Of a stretch of DNA of 64,000 nucleotides, positions 17,121 to 28,467 are shown in pieces. The stretch is from Watersipora subatra. Taxonomy: Eukaryota > Bryozoa > Gymnolaemata > Cheilostomatida > Watersiporidae. Below the pieces are notes generated by a model, which was not told the DNA's origin, did not search any database, and saw only the letters and a list, made by a program, of their open reading frames with translations. The translations under genes and the position numbers were made by a program. The DNA lies in the NCBI RefSeq assembly GCF_963576615.1, contig NC_088708.1, forward strand, positions 66,008,672-66,072,671, given 5' to 3'. Positions within the stretch are counted from its first letter, which is position 1, and each line of letters starts with the position of its first letter.

Positions 17121-20100
17121 ATGGAGATACGAGCCGTCCTGAGAGACCCCAAAACCTTTGGTCGGCAGCAACACATTCAGTGGCTCTTGCTGGCATCTTG
17201 TAACATACTCAACGCTCTACATCTCGTAGCCTCAGTCTTCATATCAGCTTCTGTAGACTTCAGGTGAGCGTCTTCATTAGATTGTCAATGTGACAAAATG
17301 AGAAATTTGCTATAGAGAGTAAAATATTTCCTGTTTTAGAGTTACATATCTATCATAAAATAATATACTTATGCATACATGTATATACTCCATATGCATA
17401 CGTGTATATACTGCATATGCATACATGTATATACTCCATATACATACGTGTATATACATGTACTCCATATGCATACATGTATAAATTTCATATGCATACA
17501 TATATATGGTCCATATGCATACATGTGTATACTCCAAATACATACATGCATATACTCTATATGCATACATGTATCTACTCCATACGCATACATAAAACAG
17601 CTAGCATACAACGGCAGCTGTCTTCTAAGCAGTCTTTATTCTTACCGAGCAGCCAGCCACCAGATGTTGGTATTACTGCACATGGGTGTATATTTAATGT
17701 GGCAAAACTTTGTTAGAGTGAGTTAGCAAAGGTGATTCGTATAAGGAAACATCTATAGCATAAAACTCTCCATAATTAATGGTCTGAGAATAAAAATGTT
17801 TGCTGTGACATTCAGGGCATGAAACTGCAGGATAATTGATTTAAGAGCTACAGGGAGTTGGGATTCATCCAAGTTAAAAAAAATCACACAATTAGTGCCA
17901 ATTTTACAAGGATTATGGCAAATAACAGTAGACTCCAACAAACAGCTGAGAGAATCATTGGGAAATTATAAGCTGAATAATAGACAAAATTCCTTTTGTC
18001 TCTAGTATTTCTGCCTGCAGCTTGTTATTACTAACCAGATTTACACCAATAGCATCAGTCTATAGCACCAGTAACTGTAACGATATCAATCATTGTGCAA
18101 ACAGTAGTAGTGGCAGTAGTAGTCCCAGTTTTACTAGTAGTAGTCATAGCTTTTGAAGAGGCATAGAATCCGTGTTACTAGCAACAATTGTAGTATTTAA
18201 TAGCAGTAGTCATTGTAGTAGTAGCACTTGTAGAAGACAAAGTAATTGTAGAATGGTCGCCTTGTTGGGAGCAATAGTAGTGACAGCAGTAGTGACAGTA
18301 GTACTGGCAGCAGTAGTGACAGCAGTAGTAATAGCAGTAGTGATAGGAGTAGTAGCTTCTATACAAATAAAACCCGTCATTCACTAACATTTTAGCTTAG
18401 CCAAAAATATTTTGTGTTATTTGTATAGTATAGGCCCTTGAAGCACCGTGGTGACCTTGCTAAAATTTAATGACTTCTGCAATGTTTTACACGTAAGAAT
18501 GCAAGAACTGCTTGCTTTCAAGTTATTCACTCCTTGCGTGTAAGCAATGACCTTGAGCTGCTGTTAACGCCTGCTTAGACCATTATAGTTGGCACAATCA
18601 AATAATACAGTAACCGCTCTCTCACACCATAATAAAAAGTGACCTTCATAGCCCTGTTTGGAAGAATCATAAAACAGCCATAAACGACAGTCAGCCATTG
18701 TCCATTAGCCATATAAATGGTTTCCCAGCGCCTACTAAATACATGTATCTGTTTGTCAGTCATTGTGGTTTCACTGGTGACCCAGCTGACTTTATGAGAA
18801 TCGGTACAACTTTTCAAATTTTTAGTTTGTTTTAGTTAAAAAATCGTACATTTAAAATGCATGCGTATAGTCAGCTGCCTCCTTTGGAGTCAACTCGTAT
18901 ATTACATGCTGTACAGTAACATAATAAAACCGCCTGTATGTTTGTCTGTATTTCCTCCTAGGCTTCCAAATGCGGACTCATATTGCAATGCCTATCTTTA
19001 AACATACTTTGATAAGTAAATTATATTGCATATCAAATTAATATTACTATTATTTTAGTTTATAAATCAAATAATCTCTGAATTCATGTGAAATAAAGTT
19101 AAGATAATGCGTTATATTTTTATCATATTTTGCTTTAAATCATTTAAAAACTCAATCAGATGGTAAAATGTTAAAGTTTGATATACTTTGATTATCGTAT
19201 CTACTCTTTAAACATTTACTGTGTAAACATTACATATTACTCATCACGGAAAATATTACTCACCACGGAATATATTACTCACCACGGAATATATCACTTG
19301 AAAACTACTGATGATGCCTTTGTTGCACGCTTTGAACTCTTATATGCGGGCTGCAAAAAGCTGATTAATCAACATTTATAGGAAGAAGGCAGGTGTAAAA
19401 AACTTCTATAAATAGTATGACAAATAGATGAATGTCAATATGCATTAGTACAGAGAAAGAGAGCATATGTAACAATGCGTGAGTTGACAGAGAACATGTA
19501 AGATGGACAAGGTTAGAACACTGTGCAAGATGGACCAGGTTAAACCACTGTGCAAGATGGACCAAGTAAGACCACTGTGCAAGAGCTTCAACACGGTGTG
19601 ATTAGCCAACGTGCACAATGTCAGTGCTGCAAAAATTACGAAATAACAGAACACCTTAATCACCTTTTTTATTTCCCTTAGTTTTTGACTTTTGAGCTAT
19701 AATCAGGCAGGATCCTTTTAATAATGTTTAGAGAGCTCTCACTCTTATCTCCTTATCTACGCTAAGCTTTCATAGAGTGCTATCAATTACAAAGCGCCCG
19801 AACAGTCAGTTGATATGAGAGAACACTCTAAAAAGGCTACACCGAGTCTGTGACTCAGCTTGTGAGCAGATTAGCCCTTGATTTATTTTGGGTGGAGAGA
19901 ATTTATGTTCTCAATTTCATAATCGTACAGGCATAGTGGACTATTCTTTTTAAAAACTAGCGTTTTGTCAAATTTTAATGATGACAAGTACAACATTTGT
20001 TTATAAGGTATTTTCTGATTTCCTTAGCAGAATAGAGAAGGCACATAATAAAATACCTAGCATATATATTGCTGAACAGGGCATGTAATAAACAATTGTC

Positions 20101-23100
20101 TGCATATTTATAAACTTGGAGTTATCATCTACCGGCTGTTTTTAACAATAATCAGTTGGCACAATAATTGCTCTATTGATTAGTGGTTGGTATATGAATG
20201 AATTATCTAGGATTATTTTGAGCCAATGTCAAAGAAATTAAAGTGTGTCTGTTATACAGCAAGTGTCATATGGTGCTGCCTGTAAACATTAGCTTGAGGT
20301 TTATATCGAAAGTCAAGGCTTTTGCTGATGCATCAACAAGCGCGCCCTTATCCACTGACAAGGAACCTGATTCAGTTATGCTAAACTTGTTTGTGTTATG
20401 ACAACAGTTTTGTTAGTCATGGCTCAAACTACCATATTTCTTCTACAAACTACCATATTTCTTTTACAAACTACCATATTTCTTTTACAAATGTTAAGGG
20501 TGTGTAAATGAAATTCAAATACCATGCCTGTACCACCACATACTACTATGCAAAGGATATAGTATGATATAGAAAACACGAAGTGTCTTTTTAATAATGC
20601 ACTGAACTTTTAATCTTTACTATAATAAGAACCGTGTCTGTCCGTCTGTCCGAAGACACAGTGATTAGTAAAAAAGTTGGAATTAAACGTTGACCTTGCG
20701 TTCTACAGATCAGTGCACTAACCACTACATTACTCAGCCACCTTATCACTTCATAGAATACTTATGCACATACTGATTACACATGATGATCTCTCACGGT
20801 GCACAGGACTGCTAAGGGTATCAGATGTAATAGTAACAGTAATAGTAACACATTCTCAGCTTCTTCATAAGCTGGCATTAAAAATATTAAATAACACTCT
20901 ATGAAGGCCAAACTACGGTATGCTTACAAAAACAACTATCCACAAACTTGTGTTATGAGGACAGACGTGTTACGAGAAAAAACGCAACAGCAGTTATCTC
21001 TACAATTCAATCGTTCAGTGCTTTTTAAGTTCCCATCTATCTATTTGCACAGAAAGCAGCAGAGATAATTGATTTGCTATACATTTCATTTTTGCAAACT
21101 CTGCAATGTGACCCAGTTGGTTATGTAGTTGTCACAATGCAAATGTTTAGTCTATATGGAACGAGAGAACTACCTTAACTTTGGCCATTTTTTTTGCAAA
21201 AATTACACTTCCAAGATTGTTGGGATCACATAAACACACAACCAAACAGCTCAGACAGCCCGTCCTTATGTTAGCCATGACAATAACATCTAAAGATTAG
21301 AAATTGTTTTTCCTCTGAAGTCCGTGAGACATGCACGGGCTAACAATCCTTAGTGTCTTGTTTTACAAATAACATTTCTTATTTTCAGATGCCAGATACC
21401 AGGACTAAAAAATGACACATTTGCTGTGCAAGGATGGGAACACAACTCCAGCATATCTCAATATATTCCACTCAAAAGTGATGGAAAATATGATTCGTGC
21501 CATTTGAGAGTCACCAACACGAGCCAGCTAGAGACATGTAATAGCTACGTCTACACTACTAGTATATTCAAGGATACAACAGTAACGGAGGTAGGTGCTG
21601 CTGTTGCCTTTCCATATGTTTCTTATATAACAAATAGTTCCTAATGCTAGACTATAATGGCCTCCTCCGCCTGTGACTCATCCTGACTGGTGCAACATGA
21701 TCAGACATTCAGACATAAAGAAGTTAATAAAATTGTTCTGGTGTAAGTGGTGAACACACTAGTTGCATTTCAAATAATAGGTTTTGAACTTGAGGTTTTA
21801 GGATCTTGAGATATCAAAAAGATCTTAAATCGTTAGAAATGTAGTTTATTTGATATATTGTATTTTACTTTTGTCTACCATTGTAAGCAAAAGCTGTAAT
21901 CGTAACAAACTCCACCTGCTTGTAATAATTTGCAGTTTAACCTGGTGTGTGACAAGACGGCTTTATCGACTCTAGCCGGAGTCGTCTACATGGCAGGACT
22001 GTTCGTCGGCTCCATAGCCTTTGGTGCTGTATCAGATAAGTAAGCTGCCTTCTTAAGCTTGTTGTCATCAACTTTAGTAAAGTCCGCACTAATCATTATT
22101 CACTTTTTTACTAATAAATATACGTACAAAACTATATCATAGATGTTTGTCATGCTTTCAAATTGTGTCGAAAGTGGACTGTTTATATATTACTCATATA
22201 TGTTTTTACTAATAAATATATTTATAAAAATATATCATAGATGTTTGTCATACTTTCAGACTGGGTCGTAAGTGGACTATTTATATTGGACTCTGTCTGC
22301 AAGCTGTTTTTGCTCTCTCAATCCGATTTGCTCCTAATTTGGAAGCTTTCATTAGTCTGAGGTTTCTGCTGGGAGCCGTGTGCATTGGAGGTCTTGTAAC
22401 CCAGTTCACACTAAGTAAGTTGGTTCTTTGCTAGTTACAACTTGCTGAACCCTAATGACTCATTGCCTGGTATTGTTTGTTGGAGATTGTCTGCTCTTGA
22501 TAATAAGGAAACATTTTATATAGCGTATTGAAGTCACTCAGTTCACACTAAGTAAGTTGGTTCTCTGCTAGTTACAACTTGCTGAACCCTAATGACTCAT
22601 TGCCTGGTATTGTTTGTTTGAGATTGTCTGCTCTTGATAATAAGGAAACATTTTATATAGCGTATTGAAGTCACTCAGTTCACACTAAGTAAGTTGGTTC
22701 TCTGCTAGTTACAACTTGCTGAACTCTAATGACTCATTGCCTGGTATTGTTTGTTGGAGGTTGTCTGCTCTTGATAATAAGGAAACTGTTATGTAGCGTA
22801 TTGAAGTCTCAAGATTTTTTAGTTAGCATGAGTTTATTAGTAAATAGTGAATATTTGGTAACCAAAGCTGGAAGGTTGACTTGCAACAAAATTAACTTAC
22901 AGTTATTTGATATCAAAAGATTCACCATGCCTTACTCTGCGGTATTGTAGGTTCAAAACTTGTGGGAATGTGATTACAAGCTCTTAAAAGCTCCAAACAA
23001 TTCCGACGAATGAGGTTACACGAAAGTGTAAACAGAAGCACATCGTGTTCAACTACGTCTCATTTGAGCCGTTTTGAGAGGGATTCCAACCTACGGCAGT

Positions 23101-26100
23101 TTGTGATGGCTGCGATTAACTGTTCGTTTTTAGCTTTGAAAAGCTTGTTATCACATTTCCACATATTTTGCACCTACAACACAACAGAGTAAGACATGGT
23201 GAACCTTTTGATACCAAATAACTGTAATGTGAATTTTGTTGCAAGTCAACCTTTAAAGCAGGCCAGCTGAATCTGGTTTCATTTTTTCATCCTTTTCTTA
23301 GAAGAAGCCGTAGAAAATTAAACTGTGTTACTGAAAAAAACAAGGTTGGTTCCAAGAGGCTACAACTCCTGTTTTGCTCGATTTGTATGCTAGTGAAGTA
23401 AGTAACCAAGAAAAGCTCAACTTGCTTCAGTCAGCAAGAAAGCTATAAAAGCTACCAGTGGAAATGCTGTCATAATCAGGCATGTTTTATCTTGTTAAGC
23501 ATTGTAGCTAAAATGATCCATGCTAACATTCCGATAGCGTGAGGTGTAACGGCGAACTTGTAACTATCTTGTATTGAAATCAACTCTAACTGATTGTCTT
23601 GCTTTATGATTCCAATATGGCACTCACACACTTTCACCTATAACATTCATATTTCACTCATACCTTTTGTCTAATCTTCAATGAATATTTAAAGCAGTTA
23701 TTTAAAAATACTAAAAGTTAAGTTTTCATGTTGTCAACACCAACACTGTTTTTGTGTTGTTCACACCAACACTGTTTTCATGTTATCCACACCAACACTG
23801 TTTTCATGTTATCAACACCAACACTGTTTTCATGTTGTCCACACCAACACTGTTTTCATTTTGTTCACACCAACACTGTTTTTATGTTGTCAACACCAAC
23901 ATTGTTTTCATGTTGTCAACACCGGCACTGTTTTCATGTTGTCAACACAAACACTGCTTTTTGACCTGTTTTCAGTGATAGAGATTTCTCCACCAAACAG
24001 AAGAACTATCAGTGCCATTGTTCAAACACTAGGGTGGGCCGTTGGTGTCATACTACTCTCTGGAATTGGCTTTGCGCTTAGAGGTTGGAGAGACCTTCAG
24101 CTCTGTCTAGCATGTATTAGCATTCCTTTCATTCTCACCTACTGGTGGTAAGTTTATTACTCTGTAATGTTCCCAAAGGATCTACGCATACACGGGGACC
24201 TAGATCATCTTGAGATATTGATTCTGTTACAGAGAGATATCTATACATGTATTGATAAATCCTCCTTTGCTACTGTCTGTCTGTTAGTCCGTGTTTCCTC
24301 TTTTTTGTCTAACTTCTTCTAAACTTCACAAGCATGCGCTTCGTGCCTTCTACCAGTCGCTAAATATTGGGTTTCAAAACTCTGTCTGGTTTCTGAGAGT
24401 CAGCTTATTAGACACCCACCTGCTGACTATCTGATTGAACATAAAAGAAATTCAGTGCATCATCAGGCTTAGTACTAGTCTCTTGCTCAAAATATGCAAC
24501 TATTTGCTAGTAAAAATGAAAATTAAGCCAAGTTTTAGGTTAGGTTCTACAACAGGAATAAAAACTCAATTATTGTTTTACAAACTTAAATATAAACTTG
24601 CAGAAAATTTTAGTAGATTTTATCAAAAAGTATTGATATTTTTTATCATTTGAGGTTGCTTCTGGTGCTTGAAGTGATTTGACTGCCAGAATGTTATCAT
24701 TTGAGGTTGCTTCTGGTGCTTGAAGTGATTTGACTGCCAGAATGTTATCATTTGAGGTTGCTTCTGGTGCTTGAAGTGATTTGACTGCCAGAATGTTATC
24801 ATTTGAGGTTGCTTCTGGTGCTTGAAGTGATCTGACTGCCAGAATGTTATCATTTGAGGTTGCTTCTGGTGCTTGAAGTGATTTGACTGCCAGAATGTTA
24901 TCATTTGAGGTTGCTTCTGGTGCTTGAAGTGATTTGACTGCCAGAATGTTATCATTTGAGGTTGCTTCTGGTGCTTGAAGTGATTTGACTGCCAGAATGT
25001 TATCATTTGAGGTTGCTTCTGGTGCTTGAAGTGATTTGACTGCCAGAATGTTATCATTTGAGGTTGCTTCTGGTGCTTGAAGTGATTTGACTGCCAGAAT
25101 GTTATCATTTGAGGTTGCTTCTGGTGCTTGAAGTGATTTGACTGCCAGAATGTTATCATTTGAGGTTGCTTCTGGTGCTTGAAGTGATTTGACTGCCAGA
25201 ATGTTATTATTTGAGGTTGCTTCTGGTGCTTGAAGTGATTTGACTGCCAGAATGTTATCATTTGAGGTTGCTTCTGGTGCTTGAAGGGATTTGACTGCCA
25301 GAATGTTTCAAGATTAGAATTGACAAAGCTTTATCGAAATTAAAAAGCTCAGAAAAAAACTGCGTGCAAAATGGCATTACTAGTTGTTATTGTTGCGATA
25401 GTTGATATGGAAATTTAATTGTGTTCAAGTTGTAGCGTTGTAGCGTTACACTTCTTTATTTTATAGGTTTTCTCTTTCCAAATATAGACGTCATAATTGC
25501 GCTTTTACATAATTTGAGCATTTTAACCCTGATCAAGTTTTATTGATTTCAATCTTGAAACATCCTGGCATTCTGACAACCTCAAACATCAAAAACAATC
25601 GCAAATGATAAAAAAATACTGATAGTTTCTGATAAAATCTTATAAAGCTTTGTGTAAGCTTATTTTTAACTCATAAAAACAATTTAATTTTTTTTAAATC
25701 TTTCATGACATGCTGACTAACTGCACCCTCTGTTGCTTTCTGCAAAACATTTATAAGCCATAAAAAAACTTGAAAATCTACAGGTTGTTAACTGAATCTC
25801 CAACATGGCTGCTATCACAAGGACGATTTGAAGAAGCTGTTCAAATAGTCAAAAGGATAAAGGAGTTGAACAACCTGGAAGATGTAGATACGGAGCAGTT
25901 GGTGGACACAGAAAATGAGGAGACTCAAGCGAAAGAGAGCTGGCGGAAAGTTCTAGTTTCTCGTACCATCATTATTAACATTCTAATAAACAGCTTTGGT
26001 TGGTGAGTTCTTTTCAGGAATCTCACTCTTTGAGTGCTCTGTGTTGTACTTGTGCCTGACGTTGTACTTGCGCCTGACGTTGTACTTGCACCTGACGTTG

Positions 26101-28467
26101 TACTTGCACCTGACGTTGTACTTGCGCCTGACGTTGTACTTGCGCCTGAAGTTGTACTTGAGCTTGATGTTGTACTTGCACCTGGCGTTGTACTTGCGCC
26201 TGATAATGTACTTGCACCTGACGTTGTACTTGCACCTGGCGTTGTACTTGCGCCTGAAGTTGTACTTGCGCCTGACGTTGTACTTGCGGCTGACGTTGTA
26301 CTTGCACCTGGCGTTGTACTTGCACCTGATATTGTACTTGCGCCTGACATTGTACTCGCACCTGACGTGGTACTTGCGCCTGATCAGCTTGTCTCCTGCA
26401 TGTAGTAATAAAGTTATTAGTGTATTGACCTATAATAAATTTTATCTTTCAAATTTTAGGTTTGTTGGGTCAATGGGCTACTATGGATTGGCATTGAATG
26501 TTGGAAATCTTGTCGGAGATATATATGTGAATAACTTGATTGGCGGCATAGTAGAGGTTTTCGCTTACTTCTTACTGCTGATATGCCTCAAGGCTGGCAG
26601 GAAACCAGTCTATATCTTACTCATGTCAATCGGTGGAGTTGCTCTCATCGTCTCAGGATTTCTCATAGTTTACTTGCCAGAAGAAGGTTCGTGCCAACAA
26701 GCTTTTACTTAAAATATTAAGCAGATGTGTGCTTATTGTTCAAAACACTGATATAAGTTAAGAGTTGTCTTTTTTTTAACAAAAACAGACGGCCGCCAAT
26801 TTAAAAGAAGTGTTTAAAAACCAGACTGTTCAATTTTTAGTAGTTTTCAAGCATTTAGCAATGTATGTTCTTAGTTTAAAGAATTAATTGAAAGTTTGAA
26901 AACTTACACAAACTTAATTTTTATTGGCAGCAAAGTTAATGAGCTACTGTTCAATTTTCCAGCTACTTGCATGTTTTATTATATAAACCCAAATGCTTTT
27001 TGCTGGCTAATGATTGTTTTGTTCTTTACTACGCTGTTAAGATTAACATAGTTATTGATATACATATAGCCACAAAGGGTCTCTCCAATACTTATGAACG
27101 CCTGTTGAAATCGACAAACTCACCTTAGTTGTTTTGTTTTAGGTTTAAGTTGGGTGATTGTGACGATAAGTATGATCGGAAAGTTTGCAGTGTCCGCAGG
27201 TTTTGAGCTAATCTATTTTTGGTCGGCTGAGGTCTATCCTACATCTATGAGGAATTCTATGCTTGGCATAAACTCTGCAGCAGCAAGGGTTGGTGGGATG
27301 GTGTCTCCAGTCATAGCTGATATCGTAAGTTAACCTTCTCATCGCTAGTAGCAATAGAAATGACAGTGCATTGTACTACCTCCTCAACGCATGCGGAGTT
27401 TGTCCTACGAACTACTGACACTTGCTTGCTGTAGCCCAAGTATTCAGAGAACATGCCGTTTGCGGAAGGAGCTGCTCCTCTCATCTTTGGTGCTTTTATG
27501 CTGATGTCAGCGCTGTCAGCTTTCTTCCTACCAGAGACCAACAACATACCCATTCCAGAGTGTGTGAAAGATGCTAACGAACTGACATACAATTACAAGT
27601 AAGAACTACTTCTTTTTAATTACAGTATATTTTTTTAGGCCATCTATGGCCAATTTTGTTCAGTTGTTAATCACTTAGCAAGCTCTTTGCTTCTAAATTG
27701 TAGTTGTCTTCTCTTTTTTACCTTTCACTAATTACTGCTGAAAGAGTAGAAATCGATATGTTACAGTTAGCATACGAAGCGCACAGCTTTTTACAATGTA
27801 AGATTGTAAAAAGCTGTCTGTAATGCAGCAGGAAGATGAGCTGACCAGGGGAAAGCAACTGCTAAATATCATATAAATATGCCACAAAGTATTCTAAACC
27901 TTCTTGTTTAACTAAATATCTGTAACTTTCATAAATACTAAAAAATTGTTGCGAAGTGCTAGAAAAGCCAGGCTGCTATACTGTCTCTTCAAACCTCCAA
28001 AATAAATGTATGCAGCTCACTACATATAATATACAATGTATGCGGCTCACTACATATAATATACAATGTATGCGGCTCTCTACATATAATATACAATGTA
28101 TGCGGCTCACTACATATAATATACAATGTATGCAGCTCACTACATATAATATACAATGTATGCAGCTCACTACATATAATATACAATGTATGCAGCTCAC
28201 TACATGTAAAATACAATGTATGTGGCTCACTACATATAATATACAATGTATGTGGCTCACTACATATAAAATACAATGTATGTGGCTCACTACATATAAA
28301 ATACAATGTATATGCTTTAGCGTTTAGTAGAATCAAAACTTTTCAGTTTGACCTTCACCTTATTCACCTTCTGCACTTTATTTTGTAGAGGATTCAAGCC
28401 ATACATCAGCAAGACAAAACTAGTGGGCGAGGTGGAGATGACTTCGACAAAGTCAAATTTACTTTGA
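17121..28467 (+). CDS. SLC22-family organic cation/anion transporter
   Basis: Ten coding exons with consistent phases: 17121-17263, 21389-21590, 21936-22039, 22260-22414, 23976-24147, 25784-26002, 26460-26686, 27143-27324, 27435-27598 and 28389-28467, 548 residues, the usual SLC22 length. Family role: a major-facilitator protein of about 12 membrane helices in the plasma membrane, moving organic ions such as carnitine, drugs or metabolites. Visible landmarks are the first helix (LLLASCNILNALHLVASV) and a large extracellular loop with three N-glycosylation sequons (NDT, NSS, NTS) and four Cys. Then come DKLGRKW (the MFS loop 2-3 motif), SPPNRRTISAI, LTESPTWLL (family PESPRWLL), SMGYYGLALNVG and EVYPTSMRNSMLG. 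The donor after 26686 is GTTCGT, weaker than the others. The start is the ATG after an acceptor at 17036-17037, matching the family N-terminus. Substrate cannot be read from sequence. No break was seen. Confidence 0.95.
17360..17600. repeat. ATGCATACATGTATATACTC minisatellite, SLC22 intron 1
   Basis: About ten copies of a roughly 23-bp unit built on CATATGCATACATGTATATA. It is alternately readable on both strands, so the long frames here are artefacts. Confidence 0.92.
18090..18358. repeat. GTAGTGACAGCA-type degenerate repeat, SLC22 intron 1
   Basis: Irregular AGTAGTNNN words, best ordered at 18270-18355 (GCAGTAGTGACAGTAGTA and similar). No exon. Confidence 0.8.
19230..19305. repeat. Three to four copies of ATTACTCACCACGGAATAT
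   Basis: A short tandem array of a 19-bp unit in SLC22 intron 1. Confidence 0.85.
19496..19590. repeat. About 27-bp tandem repeat (AAGATGGACCAGGTTAAACC)
   Basis: Three to four copies of a unit reading CACTGTGCAAGATGGACC plus GGTTAAAC variants, in SLC22 intron 1. Confidence 0.85.
20426..20492. repeat. About 20-bp tandem repeat (AACTACCATATTTCTTTTAC)
   Basis: Three full copies and a partial one, in SLC22 intron 1. Confidence 0.85.
20611..20755 (-). mobile_element. tRNA-derived SINE, copy 1
   Basis: On the minus strand it starts with a tRNA-like head (GTGGCTGAGTAATGTAGTGG, A-box-like, then a degenerate B box). It continues through a linker to a tail with GGACAGACGGACAGACACGG and ends TTATTATAGTAAAG. 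The same tail and head layout recurs at 42236-42460. Confidence 0.7.
22100..22190 (+). repeat. Tandem-duplicated fragment of SLC22 exon 4 (dead copy)
   Basis: The stretch TTTTTTACTAATAAATATA through TTGTGTCGAAAGTGGACTG duplicates the branch/acceptor region and first bases of the true exon at 22260 (CTGGGTCGTAAGTGGACT). In this upstream copy the acceptor AG reads AA, so it should not be used as an exon. Confidence 0.8.
22404..22812 (+). repeat. 137-bp direct repeat x3, each copy carrying the exon-4 splice donor
   Basis: Three consecutive near-identical units, each beginning with GTTCACACTAAGTAAGTTGG, the last bases of exon 4 and its donor. Donor GT positions are 22415, 22552 and 22689, spacing 137 and 137. 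The third unit is slightly shortened near its end. Confidence 0.92.
22871..23254. mobile_element. Terminal-inverted-repeat element, short copy, SLC22 intron 4
   Basis: The left end AAGGTTGACTTGCAACAAAA and about 60 following bases (through TTTGATATCAAAAGATTCAC) are mirrored at 23185-23253. A longer member of the family lies at 48198-49048. The flanks AAAGCTGG and AAAGCAGG could be an 8-bp target duplication with one mismatch, hAT-like. Confidence 0.75.
23720..23965. repeat. 26-bp minisatellite, SLC22 intron 4
   Basis: Nine to ten copies of TTGTCAACACCAACACTGTT plus TTCATG. The array stops about 10 bp before the exon at 23976, so its last copies form the upstream side of that exon's acceptor. 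Confidence 0.93.
24570..25685. mobile_element. Foldback-type inverted repeat with an expanded minisatellite in one arm
   Basis: The left arm, about 24570-25370, is answered inverted by 25480-25680: TAGATTTTATC..AAGTAT, ATCATTTG.G.TTG, CAGAATG and GTTTCAAGATT occur in mirror order. The right arm has one unit-equivalent where the left arm has about 13 tandem units. Confidence 0.6.
24640..25305. repeat. 51-bp minisatellite x13, SLC22 intron 5
   Basis: Almost perfect tandem units of 51 bp containing TTTGAGGTTGCTTCTGGTGC and TGACTGCCAGAATGTTATCA. High uniformity points to recent expansion. The open frame on the minus strand is a by-product of 51 being divisible by three. Confidence 0.97.
26040..26390. 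repeat. 18-bp minisatellite x about 20, SLC22 intron 6
   Basis: Units of GTTGTACTTGCGCCTGAC with variants (GCACCTGGC, GCGCCTGAA). It follows the donor at 26003 closely; open in several frames but not coding, since the true exon restarts at 26460. Confidence 0.96.
28005..28315. repeat. 30-bp minisatellite x10, SLC22 intron 9
   Basis: Units containing GCTCACTACATATAATATAC and AATGTATGCA/G, period 30, between the exons ending at 27598 and starting at 28389. Confidence 0.96.

Noticed and set aside
24623-25261. CRISPR-like regular array or a repetitive protein on the minus strand
   Set aside because: The 51-bp units are contiguous with no unique spacers, in a eukaryotic intron; the open frame follows from the period.
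25996-26712. 238-codon open frame joining an 18-bp repeat to transporter sequence
   Set aside because: Only its part after 26460 is SLC22 coding sequence; the front is intronic minisatellite and a clear acceptor precedes the real exon.
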